NCBI RefSeq assembly: GCF_001294645.1
Contig: NZ_CP011868.1
Location: 62,001 to 126,000, forward strand
Direction: 5' to 3'
Source: Pseudonocardia sp. HH130629-09
GTDB taxonomy: Bacteria; Actinomycetota; Actinomycetes; Mycobacteriales; Pseudonocardiaceae
DNA: 64,000 nt
Part shown: piece by piece, positions 1-9,574 of the stretch
How positions within the stretch are numbered: position 1 is the stretch's first letter
How the letters are laid out: every line of letters begins with the position of its first letter
Notes under the pieces: generated by a model
What the model was told of the DNA's origin: nothing
Databases searched by the model: none
What the model saw: the letters and a program-made list of their open reading frames with translations, nothing else
Position numbers and translations under genes: made by a program

Positions 1-134
1 AGGGTGCGGCGAACGTCCGAAACGCCTGACCCCGGACGGGTTCCCAGGCGTACCATCGGTGACGGCGCGTCCGGGGAGCCCGGGCGCGTTTGTCGCGCAC
101 GCAGCAACACAGCAAGCAGGAATCGAGGACGACG

Positions 135-521
135 GTGCCCACCGGCAGGGTGAAGTGGTACGACGCGGAGAAGGGCTTCGGGTTCCTCTCCCAGGACGGC
201 GGTGAGGACGTCTACGTGCGCAAGGCGGCGCTGCCGTCCGGCGTGGAGGCGCTCAAGTCCGGCCAGCGGGTCGAGTTCGGGATGGCCGAGGGCCGCCGTG
301 GTCCGCAGGCGCTGTCCGTGCGCATCGTCGAGAAGCAGGCGTCCGCGGTGGAGAACACGCGCCGCCCGGCCGAGGAGCTGCACGGCCTCATCGAGGACAT
401 GATGGGCCTGCTGGAGAACAAGATCCAGCCGGCGCTGCGGCACGGGCGCTACCCCGACCGCAAGACCTGCAAGCTGGCCGCCGAGGCCGTGCGGGCCGTG
501 GCCCGCGACCTGGACGGCTGA
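135..521 (+). CDS. Cold-shock domain protein with C-terminal tail (CspB-like)
   Basis: Single-stranded nucleic-acid binding cold-shock protein of about 128 residues. The N-terminal 66 residues form the CSD beta-barrel: [12 protein letters not shown] carries the RNP1 core (KGFGF, about residues 13-17) and DVYVR stands in for the RNP2 element. A 60-residue tail follows, as in mycobacterial CspB, whereas E. coli CspA has only the barrel. GTG at 135 was chosen because the protein then begins [10 protein letters not shown], as family members do, and a GAGG lies at the right distance. An in-frame TTG at 90 would add 15 low-complexity residues. A TACCAT -10-like hexamer is at 51-56. A GC-rich hairpin follows the stop. 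It probably acts as an RNA chaperone or translation aid. Confidence 0.93.
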   Translation: MPTGRVKWYDAEKGFGFLSQDGGEDVYVRKAALPSGVEALKSGQRVEFGMAEGRRGPQALSVRIVEKQASAVENTRRPAEELHGLIEDMMGLLENKIQPALRHGRYPDRKTCKLAAEAVRAVARDLDG

Positions 522-528
522 CCCACAC

Positions 529-551
529 GCCCCGCCGGGCCGCGGCGGGGC
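529..551 (+). terminator. Hairpin after cold-shock gene
   Basis: A perfect 9-bp stem (GCCCCGCCG / CGGCGGGGC) with a 5-nt loop begins 8 nt after the cold-shock stop codon. There is no U tract, as is usual in high-GC actinobacteria, so termination is inferred from position. Confidence 0.5.
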
Positions 552-597
552 GGGGCGGGGCGGAATGGTCGCGGGGGCGGGCGGTGTTGGGGCGGGT

Positions 598-1533
598 GTG
601 CGCCTGTCGATGTTGGACCGCTCGCGGACGCGGGCCGGGGAGCCCGACGCCGCCGCGGTCCGCGGGACGGTGGCGCGCGCGGTGCGCGCCGAGCAGCTCG
701 GCTACCACCGGTTCTGGGTGGCCGAGCACCACGCCGTGCCCGGGATCGCGTCGGGCAGCCCGCCGGTCCTGATGGCGGCGGTGGGCGCGGCGACGTCGCG
801 GATCCGGGTCGGCTCGGGCGGGATCATGCTGCCCAACCACCAGCCGCTCGTCGTCGCGGAGCAGGTCGCGTTGCTGGAGGCGCTGCACCCCGGGCGGATC
901 GACCTCGGGATCGGGCGCTCGCCCGGGTTCACCGAGCCGGTGCGCCGTGCCCTGCGTGCCGGGGCCGCGGACGACGCCGCGTTCCGCGCCGCCCTCGACG
1001 AGCTGCGCGCCTACCTCGACGGCAGCGGCCCGGTCACCGCCCGGCCGCGGCTGGAGCACGCCGTCCCGCTGTTCCTGCTCGCGACCGGGGCGGGCCTGGC
1101 CCTGGCCGGTGACCTGGGGCTGCCCGTCGTCGTCGGCGGCCCGGTGCTCGACGACCCGGCGACGCTGGCGGACTACCGCGAGCGGGCCGGGGACGCCGCG
1201 CACCTCGTGGTGTCCGTCGACGTGCTCGTCGGGGACCCGCAGCTGGCGCTGTCCGAGGCGTGGGCGCACGCCGCGGCCCGCACCACCGGCGAGTTCCCGC
1301 CGCTGGAACCGCCGGACCCGCGGCGGGTGACGACCCGGCGCCAGCGGGAGACCCTGGACCGGGCGCTGGCCCGCTCCGTCGTCGGCGACGAGGACACGGT
1401 CGCCGAGCGCCTCGACGACCTCGTGACCCGCACCGGCGCCGACGAGCTGCTGGTGTTCTCCTCGACCCACGACCGCGACGCGCAGGCCGACTCCGACGCC
1501 GCGTTGGCCCGGCTGCTCGGCGCGGGCCGCTGA
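598..1533 (+). CDS. LLM-class (luciferase-like) flavin-dependent oxidoreductase
   Basis: A bacterial luciferase-fold TIM-barrel monooxygenase of about 311 residues that would use reduced flavin (FMNH2 or F420H2). Family features seen are VRLSMLDRS at the N-terminus (first barrel strand), YHRFWVAEHHA near residues 45-55, the VGSGGIMLPNHQP segment and the DLGIGRSPG turn, all typical of the MsnO8-like LLM subgroup. The substrate cannot be read from the sequence. GTG 598 gives the family-typical N-terminus; an ATG at 565 would add 11 glycine/alanine-rich residues. It lies downstream of the cold-shock hairpin and ends 60 bp before a converging lipoprotein gene. Confidence 0.85.
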   Translation: MRLSMLDRSRTRAGEPDAAAVRGTVARAVRAEQLGYHRFWVAEHHAVPGIASGSPPVLMAAVGAATSRIRVGSGGIMLPNHQPLVVAEQVALLEALHPGRIDLGIGRSPGFTEPVRRALRAGAADDAAFRAALDELRAYLDGSGPVTARPRLEHAVPLFLLATGAGLALAGDLGLPVVVGGPVLDDPATLADYRERAGDAAHLVVSVDVLVGDPQLALSEAWAHAAARTTGEFPPLEPPDPRRVTTRRQRETLDRALARSVVGDEDTVAERLDDLVTRTGADELLVFSSTHDRDAQADSDAALARLLGAGR

Positions 1534-1542
1534 GATCCGGAT

Positions 1543-1580
1543 CGGTGCCGCTGGGACCCGGGGCGGTGCCGCTGGGACCG
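1543..1580. repeat. Two direct copies of a 16-bp unit between convergent genes
   Basis: CGGTGCCGCTGGGACC occurs at 1543 and again at 1564, a 21-bp period, in the 60-bp gap between two converging genes. No function is evident. Confidence 0.6.
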
Positions 1581-1594
1581 GGGTCCGTGCCCGC

Positions 1595-2104
1595 TCAGCC
1601 CTGCTCGCCGACCAGGACCCAGGTCGCGCGGACCGGGAACTGGATGTCGGTGCTCTCCGGGTCGATCGACGGCGGCGCCCCGAACACCTGCACCTGCGCG
1701 GTGACGAGCCGGTCGCCCGGCTCGGGCAGGGACAGCGTGAAGTCGGTCCGGGTGCCCGGCGCGGCGATCGCGCTGCGCTGCTGGACCGGGGTCGGGTCGG
1801 TGCCGCGGGTGAACGCGTAGGCGACCTGCCAGGGCGCGGAGGACACCTCCTCGGGCACCGTGATGCGGACCTCCGTCCCGGGCGGGACCGGCGCGGTCAC
1901 CCGGGCGTTCGGGGCGTCCTGGCAGTTCTGCAGGCTGGTGTCGCAGAACTGGGTGGGCGCCGCGACCAGCGCGGTGCCGCCGACGTCGAACGTGACCGTC
2001 GGGGCCGCGCCACCGCACCCGGCGAGGACGAGGGCGGCCGCGGCCAGGGTCCCGGCCAGCACACCGGCGGACCGGCGGGGGCGCGGTCGGGGGCGGGTGA
2101 TCAC
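1595..2104 (-). CDS. DUF2771-family lipoprotein
   Basis: Predicted exported lipoprotein of 169 residues. After a basic start (MITRPRPRPRR) comes a hydrophobic stretch and a lipobox ending LAGC at about residue 29, then an extracytoplasmic domain with two cysteines about six residues apart (FCDTSLQNC). The family is actinobacterial and of unknown function. In M. tuberculosis the equivalent (Rv0875c) also neighbours an MFS gene (Rv0876c), as here, where the carrier starts upstream on the same strand. The GTG start at 2104 is supported by a TACGCT hexamer at 2112-2117, 7 nt upstream on the minus strand, so the transcript may be leaderless. Confidence 0.82.
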   Translation of the reverse strand: MITRPRPRPRRSAGVLAGTLAAAALVLAGCGGAAPTVTFDVGGTALVAAPTQFCDTSLQNCQDAPNARVTAPVPPGTEVRITVPEEVSSAPWQVAYAFTRGTDPTPVQQRSAIAAPGTRTDFTLSLPEPGDRLVTAQVQVFGAPPSIDPESTDIQFPVRATWVLVGEQG

Positions 2105-2147
2105 GCCGACCAGCGTACGGACCGGGGCCCGGCGGGCGGGCCGGCCC

Positions 2148-3677
2148 TCAGCGGGCGACGGCGGCCGGGCGCGGCCCCAGCCCCGGCACCAGCGAGGTGC
2201 CGCGGCGCACCAGGGCGGCCTGCAGCGCGAACACCGCCACCACCCCGGTCACGATCACGAACCCGGTGCGGAACGTGTCGTGCGGGGCGAGCACCCCGAT
2301 CGCGCCGCCCAGCACCCAGGCCAGCTGCAGCACGGTCTCCGACCGCCCGAACGCCGACGCCCGCGCGTGCTCGGGCAGGTCGCGCTGCACGACCGCGTCG
2401 AGGCAGACCTTCGCCAGCGCGCTCGCCGTGGACGCGACCAGCGCGGCGACCACCGCCGTCGGCACCCCCGGCAGCAGCGCCACCGCCGCCGCGGCCAGCA
2501 CCGCCGCCGCGGCCGCGGCCAGCACCACCGGCTCGACCCGGGAGAACCGGCTGCGCGCGCCCACCGCGTTGCCGACGAACAGCCCGACGCCGGCGGCCGC
2601 ACCGACCATCCCGATCACCACCAGCTGGCCGGCGGGGTCGCTGTCGGGCGACCGTTCGGCCCCGGCCTTCACCACGAAGGCGACGAACAGCGTGAGGAAC
2701 CCGGTCAGCACCCGCACCGTGCTCGTGCCCCACAGCGCGACGAGCACCGCCCGGGTGGCGGGGACGCGGGAGCGGCGCGAGCCCGGGCGGGCGGCGGGCA
2801 CCGCGGCGGTCACCTCGCCCGCGGTCGACTCGACCCACCGGGGGATCCGCAGGCAGAGCACCGCGCCGGCGACGCCGAGCAGCGCCGTCCACCACAGCGG
2901 CCCGGCCCCGCCCGCGACCAGCGCAGCCCCGCCGGCGACGGCCCCGGCGACCCCGCCCGCGGCCATCCCGAACGTGGTGAGCCGGGAGTTCGTCGTCGCC
3001 AGGGTGATCGTCGAGGGCAGCACCCGCGGGGTCACGGCCGCCTTGAGCACCAGGAACGACTTGGACAGCACCATGATCCCCAGCGCGGCCGGGTAGAACA
3101 GCCAGTCGTCGAGGTGGAACACCAGCACCACGGCGAGCACCGCGCGCCCGGCGCAGGACACCGCCATCGCGATCCGCCTGCCCCGCTGCAACCGGTCCAG
3201 CGCGGGACCGATCACCGGCGCCACCAGCGCGAACGGTGCGACGGTGATCGCCAGGTAGAGCGCGACGTTCGCGGTGGACTCCGCCGTCGCCGCCGCGAAG
3301 AACAGCGTGTTCGCCAGCGCGACGGCGACCGCAGCGTCGAGCGCGTAGGTCAGCATCGTGGCGTAGGTGAGCGCGGTCAGCCCGGACCGGTCGGCGCCGT
3401 CGGCGGTCGCGGCGCGCCGGAACAGCGCGACCGCGCGACCGCCCAGCTCGCGGGTGCGGTGCACGGCGACCCGGGTGACCGTCGGCCTGCGGGGGACGGA
3501 GGCCGGGCCGGGCCGGGGCAGCTCGTCGGTGGCGGCGCCGGCGGGGCGCCCGCGGCGCAGCGCCGGGTCCGAGGCGATCGGGGTCGTGGCCGGAGCCCTG
3601 ACCGGGGTGGTGCGCGGTTCCTGGCCACGTCTCGACGCGGCCGCCCGGCGGCGGCTGCGGAACGGGTTCGGTGCCAC
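2148..3677 (-). CDS. MFS-type transporter (Rv0876c-like)
   Basis: Integral membrane carrier of about 509 residues with roughly twelve hydrophobic segments, preceded by a 65-residue basic/proline-rich cytoplasmic N-terminus (VAPNPFRSRRRAAASRRG). Around the middle there is a glycine/alanine-rich membrane pair followed by a basic loop (RPGSRRSR). The substrate is unknown; the closest described relative by neighbourhood is the M. tuberculosis Rv0876c membrane protein. GTG 3677 was chosen over a longer frame opening at 3863 because the extra 62 residues are arginine/serine-rich noise and CACAAT (3684-3689) sits 6 nt upstream of it. It is probably a separate transcript from the DUF2771 gene, which has its own hexamer. 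Confidence 0.85.
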   Translation of the reverse strand: MAPNPFRSRRRAAASRRGQEPRTTPVRAPATTPIASDPALRRGRPAGAATDELPRPGPASVPRRPTVTRVAVHRTRELGGRAVALFRRAATADGADRSGLTALTYATMLTYALDAAVAVALANTLFFAAATAESTANVALYLAITVAPFALVAPVIGPALDRLQRGRRIAMAVSCAGRAVLAVVLVFHLDDWLFYPAALGIMVLSKSFLVLKAAVTPRVLPSTITLATTNSRLTTFGMAAGGVAGAVAGGAALVAGGAGPLWWTALLGVAGAVLCLRIPRWVESTAGEVTAAVPAARPGSRRSRVPATRAVLVALWGTSTVRVLTGFLTLFVAFVVKAGAERSPDSDPAGQLVVIGMVGAAAGVGLFVGNAVGARSRFSRVEPVVLAAAAAAVLAAAAVALLPGVPTAVVAALVASTASALAKVCLDAVVQRDLPEHARASAFGRSETVLQLAWVLGGAIGVLAPHDTFRTGFVIVTGVVAVFALQAALVRRGTSLVPGLGPRPAAVAR

Positions 3678-3753
3678 CCGGTCATTGTGCAGGCGGGCAC
3701 CGACGGTTCCGGCGATCCCGGCGGGTGGTGTCACCCGGCCGGCGCAGCGCGCG

Positions 3754-4578
3754 TCAGGCCGGGGGCACCGGGAGCCGCACCCGGAACGTCGTCGGCCACA
3801 GCTTGCCGGTGAGCAGGTACTCGTCGCCATCGACGTGGGCGATGCCGTTGAGCACGTCGGCACCGGGCCGCTGCCCGGCCGGCAGCAGCCCGGTCGCGTC
3901 GACGACGGCGTCGACGACCCCGGTCGCCGGGTCGATCCGCACGATGTCGTCGGTCTGCCAGACGTTGGCCCACACCCGGTCCCCGACGCACTCCAGCTCG
4001 TTGAGCCGGGTCACCGGGACGCCGTCCAGGGTGACCGCCACCGAGCCGGTCGGCGCCAGGTCGGCCGGATCGTGGAAGAACAGGTGGTCGCCGCCGTCCG
4101 AGCGCACCACGCGGTCGCCGAGCAGGCACAGCCCCCAGCCCTCGCCGTCGACGGGCACCTCGCGCAGCGGCCGCAGCGTCGCACGGTCCCACTCGACCGC
4201 CACCCCGTCCTGCCAGGTCAGCTGCCAGATCCGGTCCCCGACGACGGTGACGCCCTCCCCGAAGTAGGCCGGCGGCAGCGGGCTGGCCGCCCGCACCGCA
4301 CCCGTCGCCGGGTCCAGCGCGCGCAGCTGCGAGCGCCCCACCCGGCCGGTCCCCTCGTAGAGCGTGCCGTCACGCAGCTCCAGGCCCTGGGTGAACGCCT
4401 GCGGGTCGTGCGGGATCTCGGCCAGGACCTGCGGCCGGACCACCGGAACCGGGCCCGGGGCGGGCAGCCCGGCCGCCGGGGCGGCGGCACCGCAGGCCAC
4501 CAGGGCCAGCACCAGGGCCGGCAGGAGGGGGAGCAGGCCCGTCGCGGACGGGCGGGGGAGCAGCGCTCGGGCGGGCAC
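3754..4578 (-). CDS. Glutamine cyclotransferase-like lipoprotein
   Basis: Predicted lipid-anchored, exported protein of 274 residues with a beta-propeller of the glutaminyl-peptide cyclotransferase family (plant/bacterial type, which makes N-terminal pyroglutamate). Seen: a signal stretch LLPLLPALVLALVAC with the lipobox cysteine near residue 26; then the family hallmarks HDPQAFTQGLE, LYEGTGRVGRSQL, FGEGVTVVGDRIWQLTW, LNELECVGDRVWANVWQTD and VLNGIAH. GTG 4578 is favoured because the signal peptide then starts correctly and CATCCT (4585-4590) lies 6 nt upstream. It is divergent from the DUF3027 gene with only 39 bp between start codons. Enzyme activity is inferred from the family only. Confidence 0.85.
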   Translation of the reverse strand: MPARALLPRPSATGLLPLLPALVLALVACGAAAPAAGLPAPGPVPVVRPQVLAEIPHDPQAFTQGLELRDGTLYEGTGRVGRSQLRALDPATGAVRAASPLPPAYFGEGVTVVGDRIWQLTWQDGVAVEWDRATLRPLREVPVDGEGWGLCLLGDRVVRSDGGDHLFFHDPADLAPTGSVAVTLDGVPVTRLNELECVGDRVWANVWQTDDIVRIDPATGVVDAVVDATGLLPAGQRPGADVLNGIAHVDGDEYLLTGKLWPTTFRVRLPVPPA

Positions 4579-4617
4579 CCGCCCAGGATGCCCGGGCGCG
4601 GGTGGCACACTGGTGAG

Positions 4618-5451
4618 GTGAGCACTGGTGAGGTGGGTGTCGAGGTCGGCGACTGCGGTGACGAGCGGGCGGAGACGCCGCAGCCCAGGGCGACTCCCGC
4701 GCCGTCGCACCTGTTCGACGCGGTGGACGAGGCGCGGGCCGCGGCCGTCGAGGAGGCGGCCGACGAGCTGGGGGCCGACGCGGCCGTGGCCGCCGTCGGC
4801 GCGCACCTGGGCACGACCGTCGAGGACGACGGCTCGGTCACCCACTCCTTCGCCGCGCACCTGCCCGGCTACCGCGGCTGGCGCTGGGCGGTCACCGTCG
4901 CCGCCGCGGCCGACGACGGGCCGGTGACGGTCTCGGAGTCGGTGCTGCTGCCCGGCTCGACCGCGCTCGTCGCCCCCGACTGGGTGCCGTGGGACCAGCG
5001 CGTGCGTCCCGGCGACCTCAAGCCCGGCGACCTGCTGCCCACCCCGGCCGACGACCCGCGCCTGGTGCCGGGCTACGTCGACTCCGGGGACCCGGCCGTC
5101 GACGCGCTGGCCCGCGAGGTCGGGCTCGGCCGCGAACGGGTGCTGTCCTACGAGGGCCGCATCGCCGCCGCCGAACGCTGGCAGGACGGGGAGCGCGGCC
5201 CGGCCGCCGACCTCGCCCGGTCCGCGCCGGCGTCCTGCGGGACCTGCGGGTTCCTGGTGCCGCTCGCCGGGTCGCTGCACGGGGTGTTCGGGGTCTGCGC
5301 GAACGGCTCCTCCCCGGCCGACGCCCAGGTCGTCGCCGTCGAGTTCGGCTGTGGCGCGCACTCCTCGGTCACCGAGCCGTCCGGCTCCCCGGTCCACGTC
5401 TCGGCGCTGGTCTACGACGACGGCGTCGACCTCGAGCCGGTCGGGTCCTGA
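4618..5451 (+). CDS. DUF3027-family protein
   Basis: Conserved actinobacterial protein of 277 residues and unknown function (M. tuberculosis Rv0883c family). The N-terminal half is acidic. A tryptophan-rich middle (GWRWAVTV, APDWVPWDQRVRPGDLKPGDLLP) precedes a C-terminal metal-site-like array: CGTCG near residue 207, a single C about 17 residues on (GVCANG) and CGAH about 20 residues further, suggesting a zinc ribbon. GTG 4618 has CACACT (4606-4611) exactly 6 nt upstream, pointing to a leaderless mRNA. The end overlaps the presumed start of the next gene, so the two are probably translationally coupled. Confidence 0.85.
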   Translation: MSTGEVGVEVGDCGDERAETPQPRATPAPSHLFDAVDEARAAAVEEAADELGADAAVAAVGAHLGTTVEDDGSVTHSFAAHLPGYRGWRWAVTVAAAADDGPVTVSESVLLPGSTALVAPDWVPWDQRVRPGDLKPGDLLPTPADDPRLVPGYVDSGDPAVDALAREVGLGRERVLSYEGRIAAAERWQDGERGPAADLARSAPASCGTCGFLVPLAGSLHGVFGVCANGSSPADAQVVAVEFGCGAHSSVTEPSGSPVHVSALVYDDGVDLEPVGS

Positions 5452-8303
5452 GCCCCACCGGCCTTGCGGGCGGCACCGACCCGTTCGGCACGGCGGCGCT
5501 GCGGGACGGGGTCCTGACGGCCTGGTCGTCGTCGCCGACCCGGTTCCGGGAGGACGTCAACGCCGAGGACGACCTGCGCCGCGGTGGCTACGCCGACACC
5601 TGGGTCGCCGAGCTGCTCCAGAACGCCGCCGACGCCGCGCTCGCCGCGGACCTGCCCGGCCGGGTCCGGGCCGTCGTGGTGGACGGTGAGCTGCGCGTCG
5701 CCAACACCGGGGCCCCGCTCGACGCCGCCGGGGTCGCCGCGCTCGCCGCGCTGCGGGCCTCGGCCAAGCGGGACACCGCCGGCGCGACCGGCCGCTTCGG
5801 CGTCGGGTTCGCCGCGGTCCTCGCCGTCTGCACCGCGCCGCGCCTGGTGACCGCCGCGGGCGGCGTCGCGTTCTCCGCCGCCCGGACCGCGGTCGAGGTG
5901 GCCGCACTGGGCGGTGAGGCGGCTGCCGAGCTGGCCCACGACGCCCGGGTGCCGGTGCTGCGGCTGGCCTGGCCCGCGCCGGAGGAGGAGCCGCCGCCGC
6001 CCGGGTTCGCCACCGAGGTCCGGCTGCGTCCGGTACCCGGCATCGACCCGCACGACCTGCTCGACGAGCTCGCCCGCACCGCCGGTGACCTGCTGCTGGC
6101 GCTCCCGGTGCTGGAGTCGGTGACCGCGGGCCCGGCGACCGTCGCCCGCTCCGACCTCGGCGACGGCCGGGTGCGGGTCGGGGACACCGGGTACCTGCTG
6201 GTGACCGGGGCCGCGGGCGTCCGTTGGGCGCTGCGACTGCGCGGCGACCGGCCCGCCCCGCACGGACCCGACGACGGCGAGGTCCTGCACGCACCCACCC
6301 GCAGCGCCGAGCAGCTCTCGCTGCCCGCCCGGCTGATCGCGCCGTTCCCGCTCGACCCGGACCGCCGCCGGATCCGTGCCGACGACCCGGCCTTCGACGT
6401 GCTGGTGGACGCCGCGGCGGCCGTCTACGCCGACCTCGTCCGGAGGGTCGACCCCGCCGACCGCGCCGGGCTGGTGCCGGAGCCGGGCTTCCCGCGCTCG
6501 CCGCTCGACGGTCGACTCCGCGACGCCCTCCTCACCACCCTCGCCCACACCCCGTGGCTCCCCGCCGCCGCATCCCCCACCGGCACCGCACCGGGGGCGG
6601 CGGAGGACGACGCGGAGGACGACGCGGGACTGCTCGCGCCGAGTCGGGCGGAGTGGCTCGACGTCCCGGGCGACGGCGTGGCGGAGCTGCTCGCCGCGTG
6701 CGACCCGGCGTTCGCCCGGCTCGTCGCATCCGGGGTCGTCCCGCCCGCCGCGCTCGGCGTGGACCGGGTCGGCGCGGCAGCGCTGGCCGAGCGGCTGACC
6801 GGCGTCGAGGCGGCTCCCGGCTGGTGGCGGGAGCTGTACGCGGCCCTCGCCCCGGCCGTCGACGCCGTCCCGGGGCTGGCGGCCGAGCTGGGCGCGCTGC
6901 CCGTCCCGCTCGTCGACGGTCATCTGGTGCCCGGGCCCGCCTCGGTGCTGTTCCCCGACGGCGACGCCCCGGCCGCCGTGACGGCGCTCCCCGAGCTGCG
7001 GATCGCCCACCCCGACGCCGTCCACCCGCTGCTGCGCCGTCTCGGTGCCGCCGACGCCGACCGCGACACCCTGCTCGACGCCCCCGCCCTGCACGCGGCC
7101 GTCGAGCGGTCCGTCGACGACGCCGAGGCCGGCCTGGACACCACCGCGGCGGCCCGTGCCGTCCTCGCTCTGCTCGACACCCCCGCCGCTGAGCCGGACC
7201 CGCGGTTCGGGTCCCTGGCGCTCACCGACGACGACGGCCGCCCCGCCCGCGCCGACGAGCTCGTCCTGCCCGACGCCGCCGTCCGGGACCTGCTCGACCC
7301 GGACGCCCCGGTCGGCGTGCTGGGGCCGGAGTGGGCCGACGTGTCCCGCGACGCCCTGGTCGCCGCCGGCGTGCTGGACCGGTTCACGGTCGTCCCGTTC
7401 GACCCTGAGGTGCTGCACGACGCCGAGCACTACCCCGACGACGGTGACACCCCGCCCGCCGTGCGCGACCTCGACCTCGTCGCCGACGACCGCTGGCCCG
7501 CGGCGCTGGCCCTGCTCGCCGCCGACCGCGACACCCGGGCGGCGCTGCTCACCGGCTACACCGCCTGGTGGCTGTCGCGCCACGTCCGCCTCGACGGCCG
7601 GCTGCCCAGCACGTGGCGGCTGCGCTCGGCGACCGGTCTGGCCGGGCTCTACGACGAGGTCGCGGCCCTGCCCGGCGTCGACGACGCGGTGCTCGCCGCG
7701 GTCGGGGTCCGCGACCGGGTCGTCGTCGACGGGCCGGACGAGGTCGTCGAACTGCTCGACCGGCTGGCCGACCCGGCCCGCATGGTGAGCGGGGAGGTCG
7801 CCGCGGCCGCCTACGCCGCGCTCGCCGCGGCCGTCGCCGACGGGCGGGTGGACCTCGACGACGTCGACCCGCCGGACCGGGTCCGCACGGTGACCGGGCA
7901 GGTCGCGCCGACCGACCGCGCCGTCGTCCTCGACGCGCCGTGGGTGCTGCCCGCGCTGGACGCGGTGCCCGCGGTCCCCGGCGGGCCCGATCCGGCCGCG
8001 CTCGCGGAGCTGCTCGACGTGCCGCTGGCCTCGGACCGGGCCGCCGGGACGGCCCGCGGCACCGGCACCCCCGGCCCGTGGACGGCCGACCCCGAGGTCG
8101 CCGCGGCGCTGGCCGCGCTGGGGGAGACCGCGCCCCCGGGGCGGCTGCACCGGCACGACCGGCTGGTCGTCGACCTCGACGACGGCGGGACGGTGACCGT
8201 CCCGGCGTGGCCCGGCCGCGGCGACGACTGGCACGCCGCCGACCCGCTGCGGGCGCTGGTGGCTGCGCTGGCGCTCCGGCGCCGTGTCAGGATGCTCGGG
8301 TGA
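5448..8303 (+). CDS. GHKL (Hsp90/sacsin-like) ATPase-domain protein
   Basis: Large protein of about 951 residues whose first 150 residues form a GHKL ATP-binding domain of the Hsp90/sacsin N-terminal kind. The N-box is ELLQNAADA (Glu55, Asn59, Asp62), the second motif is NTGAPLD (residues 86-92, replacing the usual DxGxG) and GRFGVGF (115-121) is the glycine-rich lid. The remaining 800 residues are alanine/leucine/aspartate-rich with no recognisable domain. No ATG, GTG or TTG opens the frame near the family N-terminus ([13 protein letters not shown]). The best start is CTG 5448, overlapping the DUF3027 stop as CTGA; the next GTG (about 5678) would remove the N-box. A chaperone-like role is possible but unproven. 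It overlaps mshA by 4 nt. Confidence 0.78.
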   Translation: MSPTGLAGGTDPFGTAALRDGVLTAWSSSPTRFREDVNAEDDLRRGGYADTWVAELLQNAADAALAADLPGRVRAVVVDGELRVANTGAPLDAAGVAALAALRASAKRDTAGATGRFGVGFAAVLAVCTAPRLVTAAGGVAFSAARTAVEVAALGGEAAAELAHDARVPVLRLAWPAPEEEPPPPGFATEVRLRPVPGIDPHDLLDELARTAGDLLLALPVLESVTAGPATVARSDLGDGRVRVGDTGYLLVTGAAGVRWALRLRGDRPAPHGPDDGEVLHAPTRSAEQLSLPARLIAPFPLDPDRRRIRADDPAFDVLVDAAAAVYADLVRRVDPADRAGLVPEPGFPRSPLDGRLRDALLTTLAHTPWLPAAASPTGTAPGAAEDDAEDDAGLLAPSRAEWLDVPGDGVAELLAACDPAFARLVASGVVPPAALGVDRVGAAALAERLTGVEAAPGWWRELYAALAPAVDAVPGLAAELGALPVPLVDGHLVPGPASVLFPDGDAPAAVTALPELRIAHPDAVHPLLRRLGAADADRDTLLDAPALHAAVERSVDDAEAGLDTTAAARAVLALLDTPAAEPDPRFGSLALTDDDGRPARADELVLPDAAVRDLLDPDAPVGVLGPEWADVSRDALVAAGVLDRFTVVPFDPEVLHDAEHYPDDGDTPPAVRDLDLVADDRWPAALALLAADRDTRAALLTGYTAWWLSRHVRLDGRLPSTWRLRSATGLAGLYDEVAALPGVDDAVLAAVGVRDRVVVDGPDEVVELLDRLADPARMVSGEVAAAAYAALAAAVADGRVDLDDVDPPDRVRTVTGQVAPTDRAVVLDAPWVLPALDAVPAVPGGPDPAALAELLDVPLASDRAAGTARGTGTPGPWTADPEVAAALAALGETAPPGRLHRHDRLVVDLDDGGTVTVPAWPGRGDDWHAADPLRALVAALALRRRVRMLG

Positions 8304-9574
8304 GTGAACGACTGCCCCGACGTGTCGCGGTGCTGTCGGTGCACACCTCCCCGACCGAGCAGCCCGGCACCGGCGACGCCGGCGGGATGAACGTCTACGT
8401 CGCACAGACGGCGATCCGGATGGCCCGCCGCGGCGTCGAGGCGGAGATCTTCACCCGCGCCACGTCGTCGGAGCAGCCGCCGACGGTCGAGCTCGAGCCG
8501 GGCGCGACGGTCCGGTTCGTCGCCGCCGGCCCCTTCGAGGGCCTCGGCAAGGACGACCTGCCGAGCCAGCTGTGCGCGTTCACCGCCGGGGTGCTGCGGG
8601 CCGAGGCCCGGCACGACCCGGGCTGGTACGACGTCGTGCACTCCCACTACTGGCTGTCCGGTCAGGTCGGGTGGCTGGCCCGGGACCGCTGGGGGGTGCC
8701 GCTGGTGCACTCCGCGCACACCCTGGCCAAGGTCAAGAACGCTGCGCTCGCCGCCGGGGACACCCCCGAGCCGCGGGTCCGGGTGATCGGCGAGGACCAG
8801 GTCGTCGCGGAGGCGGACCGGCTGGTGGCGAACACCGAGATCGAGTCCAAGCAGCTGCTCGACCTCTACGACGCCGACCCGCACCGCACCGTCACCATCC
8901 CGCCGGGGGTGGACACCGACCGCTTCCGGCCCGGTGACCGGGCCGCGGCGCGCGCCGAGCTGGGACTTCCGGCCGGGGCCGTGGTGCTGGCGTTCGTCGG
9001 GCGCATCCAGCGCCTGAAGGCCCCCGACGTGCTGCTGCGCGCCGCCGCCGAGCTGGTCGCGCGGGTACCGGGGCTGCGTGAACGCCTCGTCGTGCTCGTC
9101 GCGGGCGGACCGTCGGGGTCCGGGCTGGCCGAGCCGACCTCGCTGCACGAGCTGGCCGCCGAGCTGGGGATCATCGATCTGGTCCGGTTCCTGCCGCCGC
9201 GGGCCGGCGACGAGCTGGTGACGGTCTACCGGGCGGCCGACGTCGTCGCCGTCCCGAGCCACAACGAGTCGTTCGGGCTGGTCGCGCTGGAGGCCCAGGC
9301 CTGCGGGACGCCGGTGGTGGCGACCCGGGTGGGCGGGCTGCCGGTCGCCGTGGCCGAGGGCCGGTCAGGGCTGCTCGTCACCGGGCACGACATCTCCGAC
9401 TGGGCCGACGCGCTGGGCGAGCTCGCGCTCGACCCGGGCCGTCGCGAGCAGATGGGGCGGACCGCGGCGACGCACGCGCACCGCTTCTCCTGGGACCGGA
9501 CGACCGACGCCCTGCTGGGCGCCTACGCCGAGGCCCGCACCGAGTTCGCGGCGCGGCGACGGGGGGACGCATGA
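8300..9574 (+). CDS. mshA: MshA, D-inositol-3-phosphate glycosyltransferase
   Basis: First enzyme of mycothiol synthesis: it transfers GlcNAc from UDP-GlcNAc to 1L-myo-inositol-1-phosphate in the cytosol. It is a GT-B fold, GT4-family protein of 424 residues. The acceptor-side N-domain begins with VLSVHTSP and [20 protein letters not shown] and [11 protein letters not shown] follow. The C-domain carries VFAFVGRIQ-like [13 protein letters not shown], then the nucleotide-sugar site with [17 protein letters not shown] (EX7E). GTG 8300 overlaps the upstream stop as GTGA and CAGGAT (8288-8293) lies 6 nt upstream, so an internal leaderless promoter is possible. The downstream YbjN gene overlaps as ATGA, the order seen for Rv0486-Rv0487. 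Confidence 0.95.
   Translation: MSERLPRRVAVLSVHTSPTEQPGTGDAGGMNVYVAQTAIRMARRGVEAEIFTRATSSEQPPTVELEPGATVRFVAAGPFEGLGKDDLPSQLCAFTAGVLRAEARHDPGWYDVVHSHYWLSGQVGWLARDRWGVPLVHSAHTLAKVKNAALAAGDTPEPRVRVIGEDQVVAEADRLVANTEIESKQLLDLYDADPHRTVTIPPGVDTDRFRPGDRAAARAELGLPAGAVVLAFVGRIQRLKAPDVLLRAAAELVARVPGLRERLVVLVAGGPSGSGLAEPTSLHELAAELGIIDLVRFLPPRAGDELVTVYRAADVVAVPSHNESFGLVALEAQACGTPVVATRVGGLPVAVAEGRSGLLVTGHDISDWADALGELALDPGRREQMGRTAATHAHRFSWDRTTDALLGAYAEARTEFAARRRGDA

Noticed and set aside
388..1470. Long open frame on the minus strand opposite the LLM oxidoreductase
   Set aside because: Arg/Pro/Gly-rich shadow produced by GC bias at third positions; no family resemblance and no start signals.
3367..4617. 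Upstream extension of the DUF3027 frame
   Set aside because: It runs through the MFS and cyclotransferase genes on the other strand and is low complexity; GTG 4618 gives the family N-terminus.
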